Source: Pokkaliibacter sp. MBI-7 (GTDB lineage Bacteria; Pseudomonadota; Gammaproteobacteria; Pseudomonadales; Balneatricaceae). Taken from it: DNA of 64,000 nt. The position numbers were made by a program, and so were the translations under genes. Positions 55,693-64,000 of this stretch are shown piece by piece; position 1 is the stretch's first letter; every line of letters starts with the position of its first letter. The notes below the pieces were generated by a model, which was given only the letters and a program-made list of their open reading frames with translations, did not search any database and was not told the DNA's origin. Where the stretch lies: NCBI RefSeq assembly GCF_029846635.1, contig NZ_JARVTG010000001.1, positions 1,518,501 to 1,582,500 of the forward strand, given 5' to 3'.

Positions 55693-56589
55693 TCAGAGCT
55701 GCTGCAGGGTCTCGAGAAAGCGCTGACGGTAAGCCGTCGGGGTGACTTTCTGGCGCTGAATAAACTGACGGTTGAAGTTGGACAGGTTGTTGAAGCCGAC
55801 TTCAAAACAGATATTCGAGACCGGCATGTCGGTGCTGTGCAGCAACTCCGCGGCACGATTGATACGCAGGGTATTGAGGTAGCGCACGAAGCTGTTGCCG
55901 GTGTTCTGTTTGAAAAAGCGGGAAAACACGCTGTCGCTCATGCCTACCAGCGAGGCGACCTCGGCCATGGCAATGTCGCGGCTAAAGTTCTCGAACAGAA
56001 AGTGCATGATGCGGTTGACCTTGGGCGAGCTGTCAAGATTAAAGCTCGGCGTATAATGCTCACTGGCCAGCAGGCGGGCATCATCGGCCTGCTGCAAAAT
56101 TTCCAGAATCTCCAGCAGCCGGCGGATCAGCCCGGCGCCGCTGGCCTGCTCCATCTCCTGCAGCAGGGCGGTCACCCGGGCCGACGTCTTCAGGCCAAAC
56201 TCAATGCCACGGCGCGACTGCGCCAGCAGTGATCGCACCTCACGTAACTCGGGGAAGATATCGATACTGCGTTTGAGCAGATCAGGATGAAACTGGATCA
56301 GCAGATCACGCTGGGGATAGTCCTTGTCCCCGTCGCTGTAACTGATCCAGTTATGCGGCAGACCCGGCCCGGTGAGAATCAGATTGCCGGGCTGAAAGGT
56401 GCCAATATAGTCACCGACAAACACCTTACCGGCACTTTCCAGAATGGCGTGCAGCTCATACTCAGGATGACAGTGCCACCTAGCCAGCGCATGGGGATAA
56501 CCATGACGGCACCAGCGAAATGAACGCAGCGTGCCCGGCTCAATGGTTTCCAGCTCCGGACTGAGCGCCTTCCTGACAGCCTTGGCCAT
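55693..56589 (-). CDS. AraC-family transcriptional regulator
   Basis: 298 residues. N-terminal cupin-like sensor domain (WHCHPEYELHAIL, FQPGNLILTGPGLPHNW), and a C-terminal AraC double helix-turn-helix from about residue 195 (MAEVASLVGMSDSVFSRFF and ICFEVGFNNLSNFNRQF). This type usually controls sugar or polyol genes. GGGAGG just before ATG 56589 fixes the start. The polyol dehydrogenase gene lies upstream on the same strand, with a MITE-like element in the gap, and may be its target. Confidence 0.92.
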   Translation of the reverse strand: MAKAVRKALSPELETIEPGTLRSFRWCRHGYPHALARWHCHPEYELHAILESAGKVFVGDYIGTFQPGNLILTGPGLPHNWISYSDGDKDYPQRDLLIQFHPDLLKRSIDIFPELREVRSLLAQSRRGIEFGLKTSARVTALLQEMEQASGAGLIRRLLEILEILQQADDARLLASEHYTPSFNLDSSPKVNRIMHFLFENFSRDIAMAEVASLVGMSDSVFSRFFKQNTGNSFVRYLNTLRINRAAELLHSTDMPVSNICFEVGFNNLSNFNRQFIQRQKVTPTAYRQRFLETLQQL

Positions 56590-56655
56590 CGTCCCTCCCG
56601 TCTTGACTGGCAGGCAGTCATACCCGCCCTGTACATCACAGAATGTGCTCACTAA

Positions 56656-56812
56656 CAGGCTGTTGAAAAACGTCATCGAGGCAGCCGAGACAAGGAAATA
56701 CCCCGAGGGCACAAGAAACAGGCGAAAAAGCGGAGTTTAGTGAACTAAATGAGCATTTTGAGCCTGTTTTTGATGCGGTATTCGGCAACGCAGATAGATT
56801 TTCAACGACCTG
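56656..56812. mobile_element. MITE-like repeat, copy 2
   Basis: 157 bp, same sequence as copy 1 at 25134-25272 except for about 18 extra bases near the left end and a few substitutions. Terminal inverted repeats CAGGCTGTTGAAAA and CAGGTCGTTGAAAA; flanks CTAA at 56652-56655 and 56813-56816. It separates the AraC gene from the dehydrogenase gene. Confidence 0.82.
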
Positions 56813-56844
56813 CTAAAGCATAAACCCCTTTGCAACGTGTCTGC

Positions 56845-57882
56845 TTATGCCAGCTCAATCTGAATTTTCACATCCCCGGCAATCCCTTCCACCGCCCGGG
56901 CAAACGCCTCAACACTTTGTGCGAAAGGATAGACCCGGCTGATCAGCGGTTTTACGTTAATTCGTCCAGAGGCCATCAGTGCCAGCGCCCGTTCAAACTG
57001 GTTGGCATAACGGAACACCGACTCGATACGAATCTCCTTGCTCTGCAGGCCAACGATGTCCATCGCCACCGGCTCAGGCGGCATGCCCACCAGTACCAGA
57101 CAACCGCCTGGACACAGCAGATCAACAATGCCGTCAAAGGCACGCGGGCTGCCGCTGGCTTCCAGCACGATATTGGCACCCCAGCCCGCTGAGACCTGCT
57201 GCACTACCTCCAGCAATGGCTGCTGGCGGATATTGACCGTGCGGATGGCCGGATAATGCTGGCGGATAAGTGCCAGTTTCTCTTCCTGCAGGTCTGCGAT
57301 GATCACCTGACTGCACCCTCCGCTCAATGCTGCCAGCGCAGTCATGATGCCGATGGTACCTGCACCGATCACGACCGCCAGATCACCGGGCTGAATCCGC
57401 GCCTTGGTCGCCGCCTGCATCCCGATACTGAGGGGCTCCACCATCGCCCCTTCGGCCAGACTGAGCTGTTCCGGCAGCCTGTAGGTGAAGGCGGCCGGAT
57501 GAATGACTTCTTCGGTCAGGCAGCCATCCACTGGCGGGGTTGCCCAGAACGTCACCGCCGGGTCGAGATTGTACAGACCACGCCGGCTGGCCGCTGAGCT
57601 GAGGTCCGGCACACCGGGCTCCATGCAGACCCGGTCACCCACCTGCAGCTGCCGCACCTGACTGCCCACCTCGGTAATCACGCCCGCCGCCTCATGCCCC
57701 AGCAGCATGGGCTGCTCCACGACAAACGGACCGATCCGGCCATGATTGACGTAATGCACATCGCTGCCGCAGATGCCCACATTGCGAATCTGGATGCGTA
57801 CCTGATCAGGCGCCAGGGCGCCCGGTGCAGGAATATCTTCAATCACCACCTGACGTGATGGCTGCAATACCACGGCCTTCAT
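56845..57882 (-). CDS. Zinc-dependent polyol dehydrogenase (xylitol/sorbitol type)
   Basis: 345 residues, medium-chain dehydrogenase. Catalytic zinc ligands Cys in GICGSDVHYVNHG and His-Glu in LLGHEAAG; second-sphere Glu in MVEPLSIG; NAD-binding VIGAGTIGIM. The stretch where many MDR enzymes carry four Cys for structural zinc reads EPGVPDLSSAASRRGLYNLD, without Cys, as in animal sorbitol dehydrogenases. Best fit is D-xylulose reductase or sorbitol dehydrogenase. GAGGTGAG precedes ATG 57882. It stands alone apart from the AraC gene behind the MITE. Confidence 0.87.
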   Translation of the reverse strand: MKAVVLQPSRQVVIEDIPAPGALAPDQVRIQIRNVGICGSDVHYVNHGRIGPFVVEQPMLLGHEAAGVITEVGSQVRQLQVGDRVCMEPGVPDLSSAASRRGLYNLDPAVTFWATPPVDGCLTEEVIHPAAFTYRLPEQLSLAEGAMVEPLSIGMQAATKARIQPGDLAVVIGAGTIGIMTALAALSGGCSQVIIADLQEEKLALIRQHYPAIRTVNIRQQPLLEVVQQVSAGWGANIVLEASGSPRAFDGIVDLLCPGGCLVLVGMPPEPVAMDIVGLQSKEIRIESVFRYANQFERALALMASGRINVKPLISRVYPFAQSVEAFARAVEGIAGDVKIQIELA

Positions 57883-58100
57883 AGCTCACCTCATATCATC
57901 TAATACGCTGCCTTGAAGAGCCGGGCAGCGGCCTGAACCATGAGGGCATTATCAGAGGAGTGCTGAAGCTCAGCTAATAACATCATCCTGATTACTGGTA
58001 CTTTTTTGGCTAAACACAACAGAAAATCAGGTAAAAAGAGCCAGTCTGCAGCAGAAAGATATCTGCCGACTGTGCCGGGTCACGGATTGATGGTGCTTAT

Positions 58101-59012
58101 TCAGGCAACCCGCAGACCGGCAAAACTGCTGGAGTTCTGCAGGTATTCAGCAAAGCGCTGATACAGCTCATCCTTACTGCGCACCACCATCACCAGCTCG
58201 ACAAACGGCAGTGGCGGGAAGCCCTGTTCCCTGCCCAGCACCACATGCTTCGGGCCAACCGCACCCTGCGGCAGCACGCTGATCCCAAGGCCGGCACTGA
58301 CGGCGCTGCGGATGTTTTCATAGGCAGCGCTGGCATAGGCAAAATTGACTGTCTTACCGGTGGCCATCAGTGCCTGTAACGCTGCCCGCCGGTAAGTGCA
58401 ACCATCGGGGAAGGCCACCAGCGACAGCTGCGGCAATTCATCGAACTGCACCGGCTCACGCCCTACCCAGCACAGCGGCTCCTTGCGCAGCACCTGCACC
58501 TCCGCCTGACTGCTGTGTTGCACCTGTTCGTCGGCGACCCGTTTAAAGATGGCCACATCCAGCTGATCGGCCTGCAGCATGTCGGCAATGCGGGAAGACA
58601 GGGCCGAGGTGACCTGAATCCCCAGCCCGCGGTTGATCACCATGCAACGCGACAGGGCACCGTGGATGTCCACGACATTAAAATCATCCGGTACACCCAG
58701 GCGGATATGCCCACCCAGACCCGGATGCTGAATGGCACTGACCGCATCCAGCACCCGCGCAAGAATTTCCTTGGCGGCCGGCAGGAAGCGTTCGCCGTCC
58801 AGCGTCAGCCCCAGTACCCGCCCCTGTTTGCGCTCAAGCAGTGTGCAGTCGAGGATTTGCTCCAGCTTCTTCAGGCTCTGGGTCACCGCCGACTGGGTGC
58901 GATGCAGTTCACGGCTGGCACGATCAAAGCTCTTGTCATCCGCCACACAGACGAACACCCGCAGTTGCTCCAGCGTGATCTGGCGGTTCCCCAGCAGTAG
59001 GCCATTGTTCAT
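58101..59012 (-). CDS. LysR-family transcriptional regulator
   Basis: 303 residues. N-terminal helix-turn-helix (SFDRASRELHRTQSAVTQSLKKLE) and a LysR substrate-binding domain. Divergent from the EamA transporter gene, only 65 bp apart, so by the usual LysR rule it likely controls that gene and itself. The short gap is AT-rich with an ATTAAT sequence at each end. The effector is unknown. Confidence 0.92.
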   Translation of the reverse strand: MNNGLLLGNRQITLEQLRVFVCVADDKSFDRASRELHRTQSAVTQSLKKLEQILDCTLLERKQGRVLGLTLDGERFLPAAKEILARVLDAVSAIQHPGLGGHIRLGVPDDFNVVDIHGALSRCMVINRGLGIQVTSALSSRIADMLQADQLDVAIFKRVADEQVQHSSQAEVQVLRKEPLCWVGREPVQFDELPQLSLVAFPDGCTYRRAALQALMATGKTVNFAYASAAYENIRSAVSAGLGISVLPQGAVGPKHVVLGREQGFPPLPFVELVMVVRSKDELYQRFAEYLQNSSSFAGLRVA

Positions 59013-59077
59013 AGCGCGCCCTCAACATTAATCAAAGTGATTTTAGTGAAGGCATAATTAATTTCTCAAGGAAAATT

Positions 59078-60034
59078 ATGCGACTGATAATCGCTGCCAT
59101 GAACACAACACGCCTCTATCTGCTTATACCGCTGATCATCGCCTTCAGCGCCATCTGGAGCTCAGCCTTTATCGGCGGCAAGATCGCCGTCCATGAGCTG
59201 CCACCGATGCTGGTGCTGACCGCACGTTTCCTGCTCAGCTGTCTGGTGATGCTGCCACTTTGCCTCGGCAACATCTGTTCATTGCTGGACCCGGGCGTCA
59301 TCCGTACCGGTTTGCTGCTGGGCCTGCTCAACAATGCCCTCTATCTCGGCCTGACCTTTACCTCGCTGCATTACATTTCTGCCGCACTGGTGGTGGTCAT
59401 GGTCAGCTGTGCGCCGCTTATCACCCTGCTGCTGTCTGCCGTATGCCGTCTTGAGCAGCTCAACCGTCGCACCCTGCTGGGTATCACCCTGGGCTTTGCG
59501 GGCGTACTGATCATTGTGGGTCTGGATGCCATTCGCCCTGATCCGCTGGGCATCTTCCTCGCCCTGCTCGGTACCTGTGCCTTTGCCACCGGCACCGTGC
59601 TGTTTCGCGGCAAGGCCAGTGGCCTGCCCATCCTGCAGCTGAATTTCTGGCAGTCAGCTGCCGGAGTGATGGCCCTGGCGCCTCTGACACTGCTGACGTC
59701 TGACACCGAATTGACACCATCGCCTGCTTCAATCTGGGCGATTCTCTACCTCGCCATCATCGTCACCATGGGTGGCACTGCACTGTGGCTGCTGTTGATT
59801 CGCATCAGCGGCGCGGCCACGGCCTCGTCCTACCATTTGCTGAACCCCTTTTTTGGTGTGTTGCTATCCCACTGGGTTCTGGGAACGCCACTGCAACCCC
59901 ATGCTTTTGCAGGCGCAATAGTGATTGCTATTGGCCTGTCATTGACCGTACGCCCTAGGAGAAACACGGTATATGAACCAGCGAGCCAAGGAATCAGTCG
60001 CCATCCCCACGATGACGTTTCTAGGAGTGGATAG
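59078..60034 (+). CDS. EamA/DMT-family transporter
   Basis: 318 residues, ten hydrophobic helices in two EamA repeats (SAIWSSAFIGGKIAV at the start). AAGGA seven bases before ATG 59078 supports the start. The last 22 or so residues are polar and overlap the start of the methyltransferase gene in another frame by 62 nt. Divergent from a LysR gene. Probably an exporter of a small metabolite; substrate unknown. Confidence 0.88.
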   Translation: MRLIIAAMNTTRLYLLIPLIIAFSAIWSSAFIGGKIAVHELPPMLVLTARFLLSCLVMLPLCLGNICSLLDPGVIRTGLLLGLLNNALYLGLTFTSLHYISAALVVVMVSCAPLITLLLSAVCRLEQLNRRTLLGITLGFAGVLIIVGLDAIRPDPLGIFLALLGTCAFATGTVLFRGKASGLPILQLNFWQSAAGVMALAPLTLLTSDTELTPSPASIWAILYLAIIVTMGGTALWLLLIRISGAATASSYHLLNPFFGVLLSHWVLGTPLQPHAFAGAIVIAIGLSLTVRPRRNTVYEPASQGISRHPHDDVSRSG

Positions 60035-60944
60035 GCCCGCCGCCATCAAGGATACGTTGCTACTGGGGATGACTGACCGCTCATACCTACCCAAAGCAGA
60101 AGACCCCCGCAGCGACTGGGTAGCCTCCGTCGCTGCGCCGTCATTCAGGCTGCTGGCCAGACAGGGTATCCGCGTTGAAAACTTCTGCACTGTTGGCACC
60201 GGCACCGGTCTGGATGCACTGGCAGCGATTGAAGTCTTTCGCCCGAAGAAAGTCGGCATCACTGACATTCATGCCGATGTGATTGAGCAGGCCCAGCACA
60301 ATATTCTGGAGAACACCCTGCCGGACTACCCCCTGCATCTGCTGGCAGGTACCGGTGACCTGCTGTCACCGATGACACGCAGCGACGTCAGCTTCGATCT
60401 GATCTATGAAAACCTGCCCAATATTCCCGCCGATGAAGAGCTGCGTCTGGAGGAGGGGCAAAACAGCTCCACCTTTATCGCCAGCCGTGAGGAGGCCTTA
60501 CCTGCCTTCGTCAGTCAGTATCTGATCAGCCTGCACTATCTGGCCATTGAGCAGGCTTACCCCCTGCTGAACCATGGCGGGCGCGTACTGTCGTCTATCG
60601 GCGCCCGCATCCCCCTTGATATCATCCTCAAACTGTCGCGCAGCCTGGGTTATGACAGCAGCCTGCTGCTCTACACCTGGAAAGTGCAGTCAGAACCTGA
60701 AGACGTGATTGGCGGCTATGCCGCGTGGGAGAAACAGGGGCTGGGGCCGTTCCGCTTTTATCCGGTCAAGGCCCTGCACAACGCCTTCGGAGCCCGTCCT
60801 TATGTGGATGGCACTGATGACGCACGGGAGATCGATCACTATCTGTCGTACTACGAACTGTCAGCCGTTGAAGCCTACGAGGCGTTACGCTCAGGCCAGA
60901 GTATTGGCCACACTGTGGCCATGCTGGAATCCGTCAAACCCTGA
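59973..60944 (+). CDS. SAM-dependent methyltransferase-like protein
   Basis: 323 residues. Rossmann motif I in FCTVGTGTGLDALAA, an acidic end of strand 2 (ITDIHADVIEQA), and a motif IV-like DLIYENLPNIP, which resembles the NPPY-type motif of N-methyltransferases. Substrate unknown. AGGAG 11 bases before ATG 59973 supports the start inside the EamA gene. The LysR-EamA-methyltransferase grouping suggests one pathway, but nothing names it. Confidence 0.75.
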   Translation: MNQRAKESVAIPTMTFLGVDRPAAIKDTLLLGMTDRSYLPKAEDPRSDWVASVAAPSFRLLARQGIRVENFCTVGTGTGLDALAAIEVFRPKKVGITDIHADVIEQAQHNILENTLPDYPLHLLAGTGDLLSPMTRSDVSFDLIYENLPNIPADEELRLEEGQNSSTFIASREEALPAFVSQYLISLHYLAIEQAYPLLNHGGRVLSSIGARIPLDIILKLSRSLGYDSSLLLYTWKVQSEPEDVIGGYAAWEKQGLGPFRFYPVKALHNAFGARPYVDGTDDAREIDHYLSYYELSAVEAYEALRSGQSIGHTVAMLESVKP

Positions 60945-60965
60945 GCGCAAGCGTCACTGACCACC

Positions 60966-60987
60966 GTGCCCAGCTCCGGCTGGGCAC
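60966..60987. terminator. Hairpin between convergent methyltransferase and corA genes
   Basis: Perfect 9-bp stem (60966-60974 with 60979-60987) and tetraloop TCCG. No T-tract, so a possible bidirectional terminator. Confidence 0.55.
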
Positions 60988-61017
60988 TCAGGAGCATCAG
61001 GCGTTATCGGCGCAAGC

Positions 61018-61974
61018 TCAGATCCAGCGTGACTTGCGGAACAGCCACAGCAGCGCTGCCGCAATGCCGGTCATCACCAGCAACAGCACGAAATAGCCGT
61101 AGCGGAAGTGCAGCTCGGGGATGTTGTCGAAGTTCATGCCGTACAGACCGGCCAGAAAACTGAGGGGCACAAAGATGGCGGTGATCACCGTCAGCACCTT
61201 CATGATGTTGTTGAGACGGTGGGAAGCGAGGGAAATATAACCGTCAGAGAGGTCGCCAACCCAGTCGTAATAGAGTGAGACCAGACTCTGCAGGCGCTCC
61301 GCTGCCTCATACAGCCGGGTCATGGCGCGATCCGGTTCGCCCAGCTCTTCCTCCACATCCTCCTTCCATTGTGAAAACAACCGCTCGTGGTAGTTGAAGG
61401 TGCGACGCAGCCGCCGCAGACGGGTCTTGTAACCCACCAGCTCCGACAGCAGCTCATCGTTGGCATTCTCGACCAGCTCCTCTTCCACTTCACCAAGACG
61501 ATTCTCCAGATCCATCAGCATCGGCACATAGCGATCCTGGATACGCTGCATGATGCGCCGGGCGGTATCGGCGGCCTGCAACGGAGACTTGGCGGCCATC
61601 ACCTCCTGCCAGCTTTCCTCAACACTGCGAGAACGGCCCTGATGCCGGGTGATAAGGAAGTTGTCACCGATAAGAAAGGAAATCTGCAGGGTCTTGAGAT
61701 TCTGGCTGGTACTTTCCTGATCCATGCCGCGCAGCAGGATAAAGGTATAGTCGTCGTGGTATTCCAGCTTCGGCGGTTTACGCGGATGCTGGATGTCTTC
61801 CACCATCAGCGGTTCAATCCCCAGCGCCAGCAGAATCTGCCGCTCCTGCTCATTGTCGATGGCACCAATGTCGATCCAGATCTGCTCGTCCCTGGCAGGC
61901 GGCCAGTGATCCGGCAGCACGTTTTCGGTAAACACTTTTTCCTGACAGGGAACAGCATGGCAAATACGCAGCAT
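61018..61974 (-). CDS. corA: CorA-family magnesium/divalent cation transporter
   Basis: 318 residues. A long cytoplasmic N-terminal domain with extended helices, then two C-terminal membrane helices carrying the YGMNF motif (the GMN pore signature) between them. CorA pentamers import Mg2+ and sometimes Co2+ or Ni2+; a ZntB-like role is possible. AAGGAGG precedes ATG 61974. Divergent from the sigma-54 activator gene. Confidence 0.93.
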   Translation of the reverse strand: MLRICHAVPCQEKVFTENVLPDHWPPARDEQIWIDIGAIDNEQERQILLALGIEPLMVEDIQHPRKPPKLEYHDDYTFILLRGMDQESTSQNLKTLQISFLIGDNFLITRHQGRSRSVEESWQEVMAAKSPLQAADTARRIMQRIQDRYVPMLMDLENRLGEVEEELVENANDELLSELVGYKTRLRRLRRTFNYHERLFSQWKEDVEEELGEPDRAMTRLYEAAERLQSLVSLYYDWVGDLSDGYISLASHRLNNIMKVLTVITAIFVPLSFLAGLYGMNFDNIPELHFRYGYFVLLLVMTGIAAALLWLFRKSRWI

Positions 61975-62143
61975 CTAGCCTCCTTGTTGGTTTTCCGTGT
62001 CTCGCAGTGTGAACTGCCCTGATCACGGCCACAGCGCCCTTCTCCTTTGTGAAGGCAACTTTGCTATTATGCAAGCCTGCTGCATCCGCTGGCTGTCGCG
62101 ACGGTCAGCACAGCATCTCACCCGAACCCTGTAAGGACACGCC

Positions 62144-63490
<1,347 letters not shown>

Positions 63491-63544
63491 CGATAGACAG
63501 GGGCGCGCTTCCCCCGGAGGGCGTCAGCCCCTGAGACAGAGTGA

Positions 63545-63572
63545 AGCGGGCGCACGCTGACGCGTACCCGCT
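63545..63572. terminator. Weak hairpin between dctD and a sensor kinase gene
   Basis: Stem AGCGGG/CCCGCT with an interrupted inner extension, between convergent genes. GTTCTCCCT follows on the plus strand. Only a tentative terminator. Confidence 0.3.
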
Positions 63573-63589
63573 GTTCTCCCTGTGGCGGC

Positions 63590-64000
63590 TTACACCGGCA
63601 GACTGATACGGACTTCCAGCCCCCCTTCAGGGCGATTGTGCAAAGACACCTCACCGCCGTGCTGGTGGACGATCTTCTGTACGATCGCCAGCCCCAGACC
63701 GGCACCGGGAACCCCGCTGCGCGCCTGATTACCGCGCACAAAGGGGGTGAACATCGCCCCCATCTTCTCTTCAGGAATGCCCGGCCCCTGATCAGTCACC
63801 GCCAGATACACCCGTTCGCCTTCCTGCCAGGTCGCCACCGCGAACTCAGGTTTAGCGTAGCGACGGGCGTTCTCCAGCAGATTGACCACCACCCGCTGCA
63901 TCGCCTGCGGCTTGAGGCGTACCGGCGGCAGGGGCCTGAGATCGCAGCGGATTGGCATATCCATCAGCGATACCGCATCCTCCACCAGATAAACCAGATC
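63590..64000 (-). CDS. Sensor histidine kinase, EnvZ-like (C-terminal part only)
   Basis: 137 residues, open to the right edge of the window, so the sensor and His-containing parts are outside. Visible is the HATPase_c domain: N box NLLENARRY, DQGPGIP, and GAGLGLAIVQKI, ending EVRISLPV. It closely resembles EnvZ-group kinases. A partner regulator probably lies upstream, beyond the window. Convergent with dctD, so not its operon partner. Confidence 0.88.
   Translation of the reverse strand, partial: DLVYLVEDAVSLMDMPIRCDLRPLPPVRLKPQAMQRVVVNLLENARRYAKPEFAVATWQEGERVYLAVTDQGPGIPEEKMGAMFTPFVRGNQARSGVPGAGLGLAIVQKIVHQHGGEVSLHNRPEGGLEVRISLPV

Overview
The window looks like a chromosomal segment of a free-living, probably marine or rhizosphere gammaproteobacterium of moderately high GC. 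Gene order in two blocks supports this: ygfB-pepP-ubiH-ubiI facing zapA-ssrS-ygfA, and ybbA/ybbP divergent from tesA. Both orders are shared by enterics, pseudomonads and Oceanospirillales. Abundant sensor kinases, a TRAP transporter and osmolyte genes fit an Oceanospirillales-like organism, but the species cannot be read from the sequence alone.

Layout. 1-13.3 kb: lipocalin/ABC-type exporter genes (ybbP partial, ybbA) overlapping tesA head to head; hemW-rdgB; an OmpR/EnvZ-type two-component pair behind a Tas-type aldo/keto reductase; hdfR and maoP; rlmI; an HDOD signalling protein. 13.3-24 kb: the ygfB-pepP-ubiH-ubiI-gcvH operon facing zapA, 6S RNA and ygfA. A 3.1-kb group II intron with a maturase/HNH protein sits in the divergent intergenic region. 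Then come a 43-residue membrane microprotein and an EVE-domain protein. 24-37 kb: an AEC transporter, a DctB-like sensor kinase and an MscK-like channel; an IS4-family element inserted in the terminator behind mscK; an EamA transporter; and the dctPQM TRAP operon. 37-41 kb: a GH13 sucrose/glucosylglycerate phosphorylase with a glycerate kinase, and a REC-GGDEF regulator. 41-51.5 kb: a 2178-residue Ser/Thr kinase-AAA-GAF-hybrid histidine kinase, then an unusual FAD oxidoreductase facing an unrecognised protein. 51.5-64 kb: osmF-yehYXW; an AraC regulator and a polyol dehydrogenase; a LysR/EamA/methyltransferase cluster; CorA; a DctD-like sigma-54 activator; and the 3' end of another sensor kinase.

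How parts fit together. A near-consensus sigma-54 promoter lies upstream of dctP, preceded by two 16-bp dyads at about -108 and -141. A DctB-like kinase (25.4 kb) and a DctD-like activator (62.1 kb) are both in the window but 34 kb apart. Together these suggest a split DctBD system acting on dctPQM. Phosphorylase plus glycerate kinase suggests phosphorolytic use of glucosylglycerate, a compatible solute. With osmF-yehYXW and MscK this gives the window an osmotic-stress theme, which is inference.

Mobile DNA: the intron (its 5' splice site supported by 7+7 bp EBS/IBS pairing), an IS4-family element with perfect 19-bp inverted repeats and a 10-bp target duplication, and two copies of a MITE-like repeat with 4-bp CTAR duplications. 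No tRNA, rRNA or CRISPR array was found.
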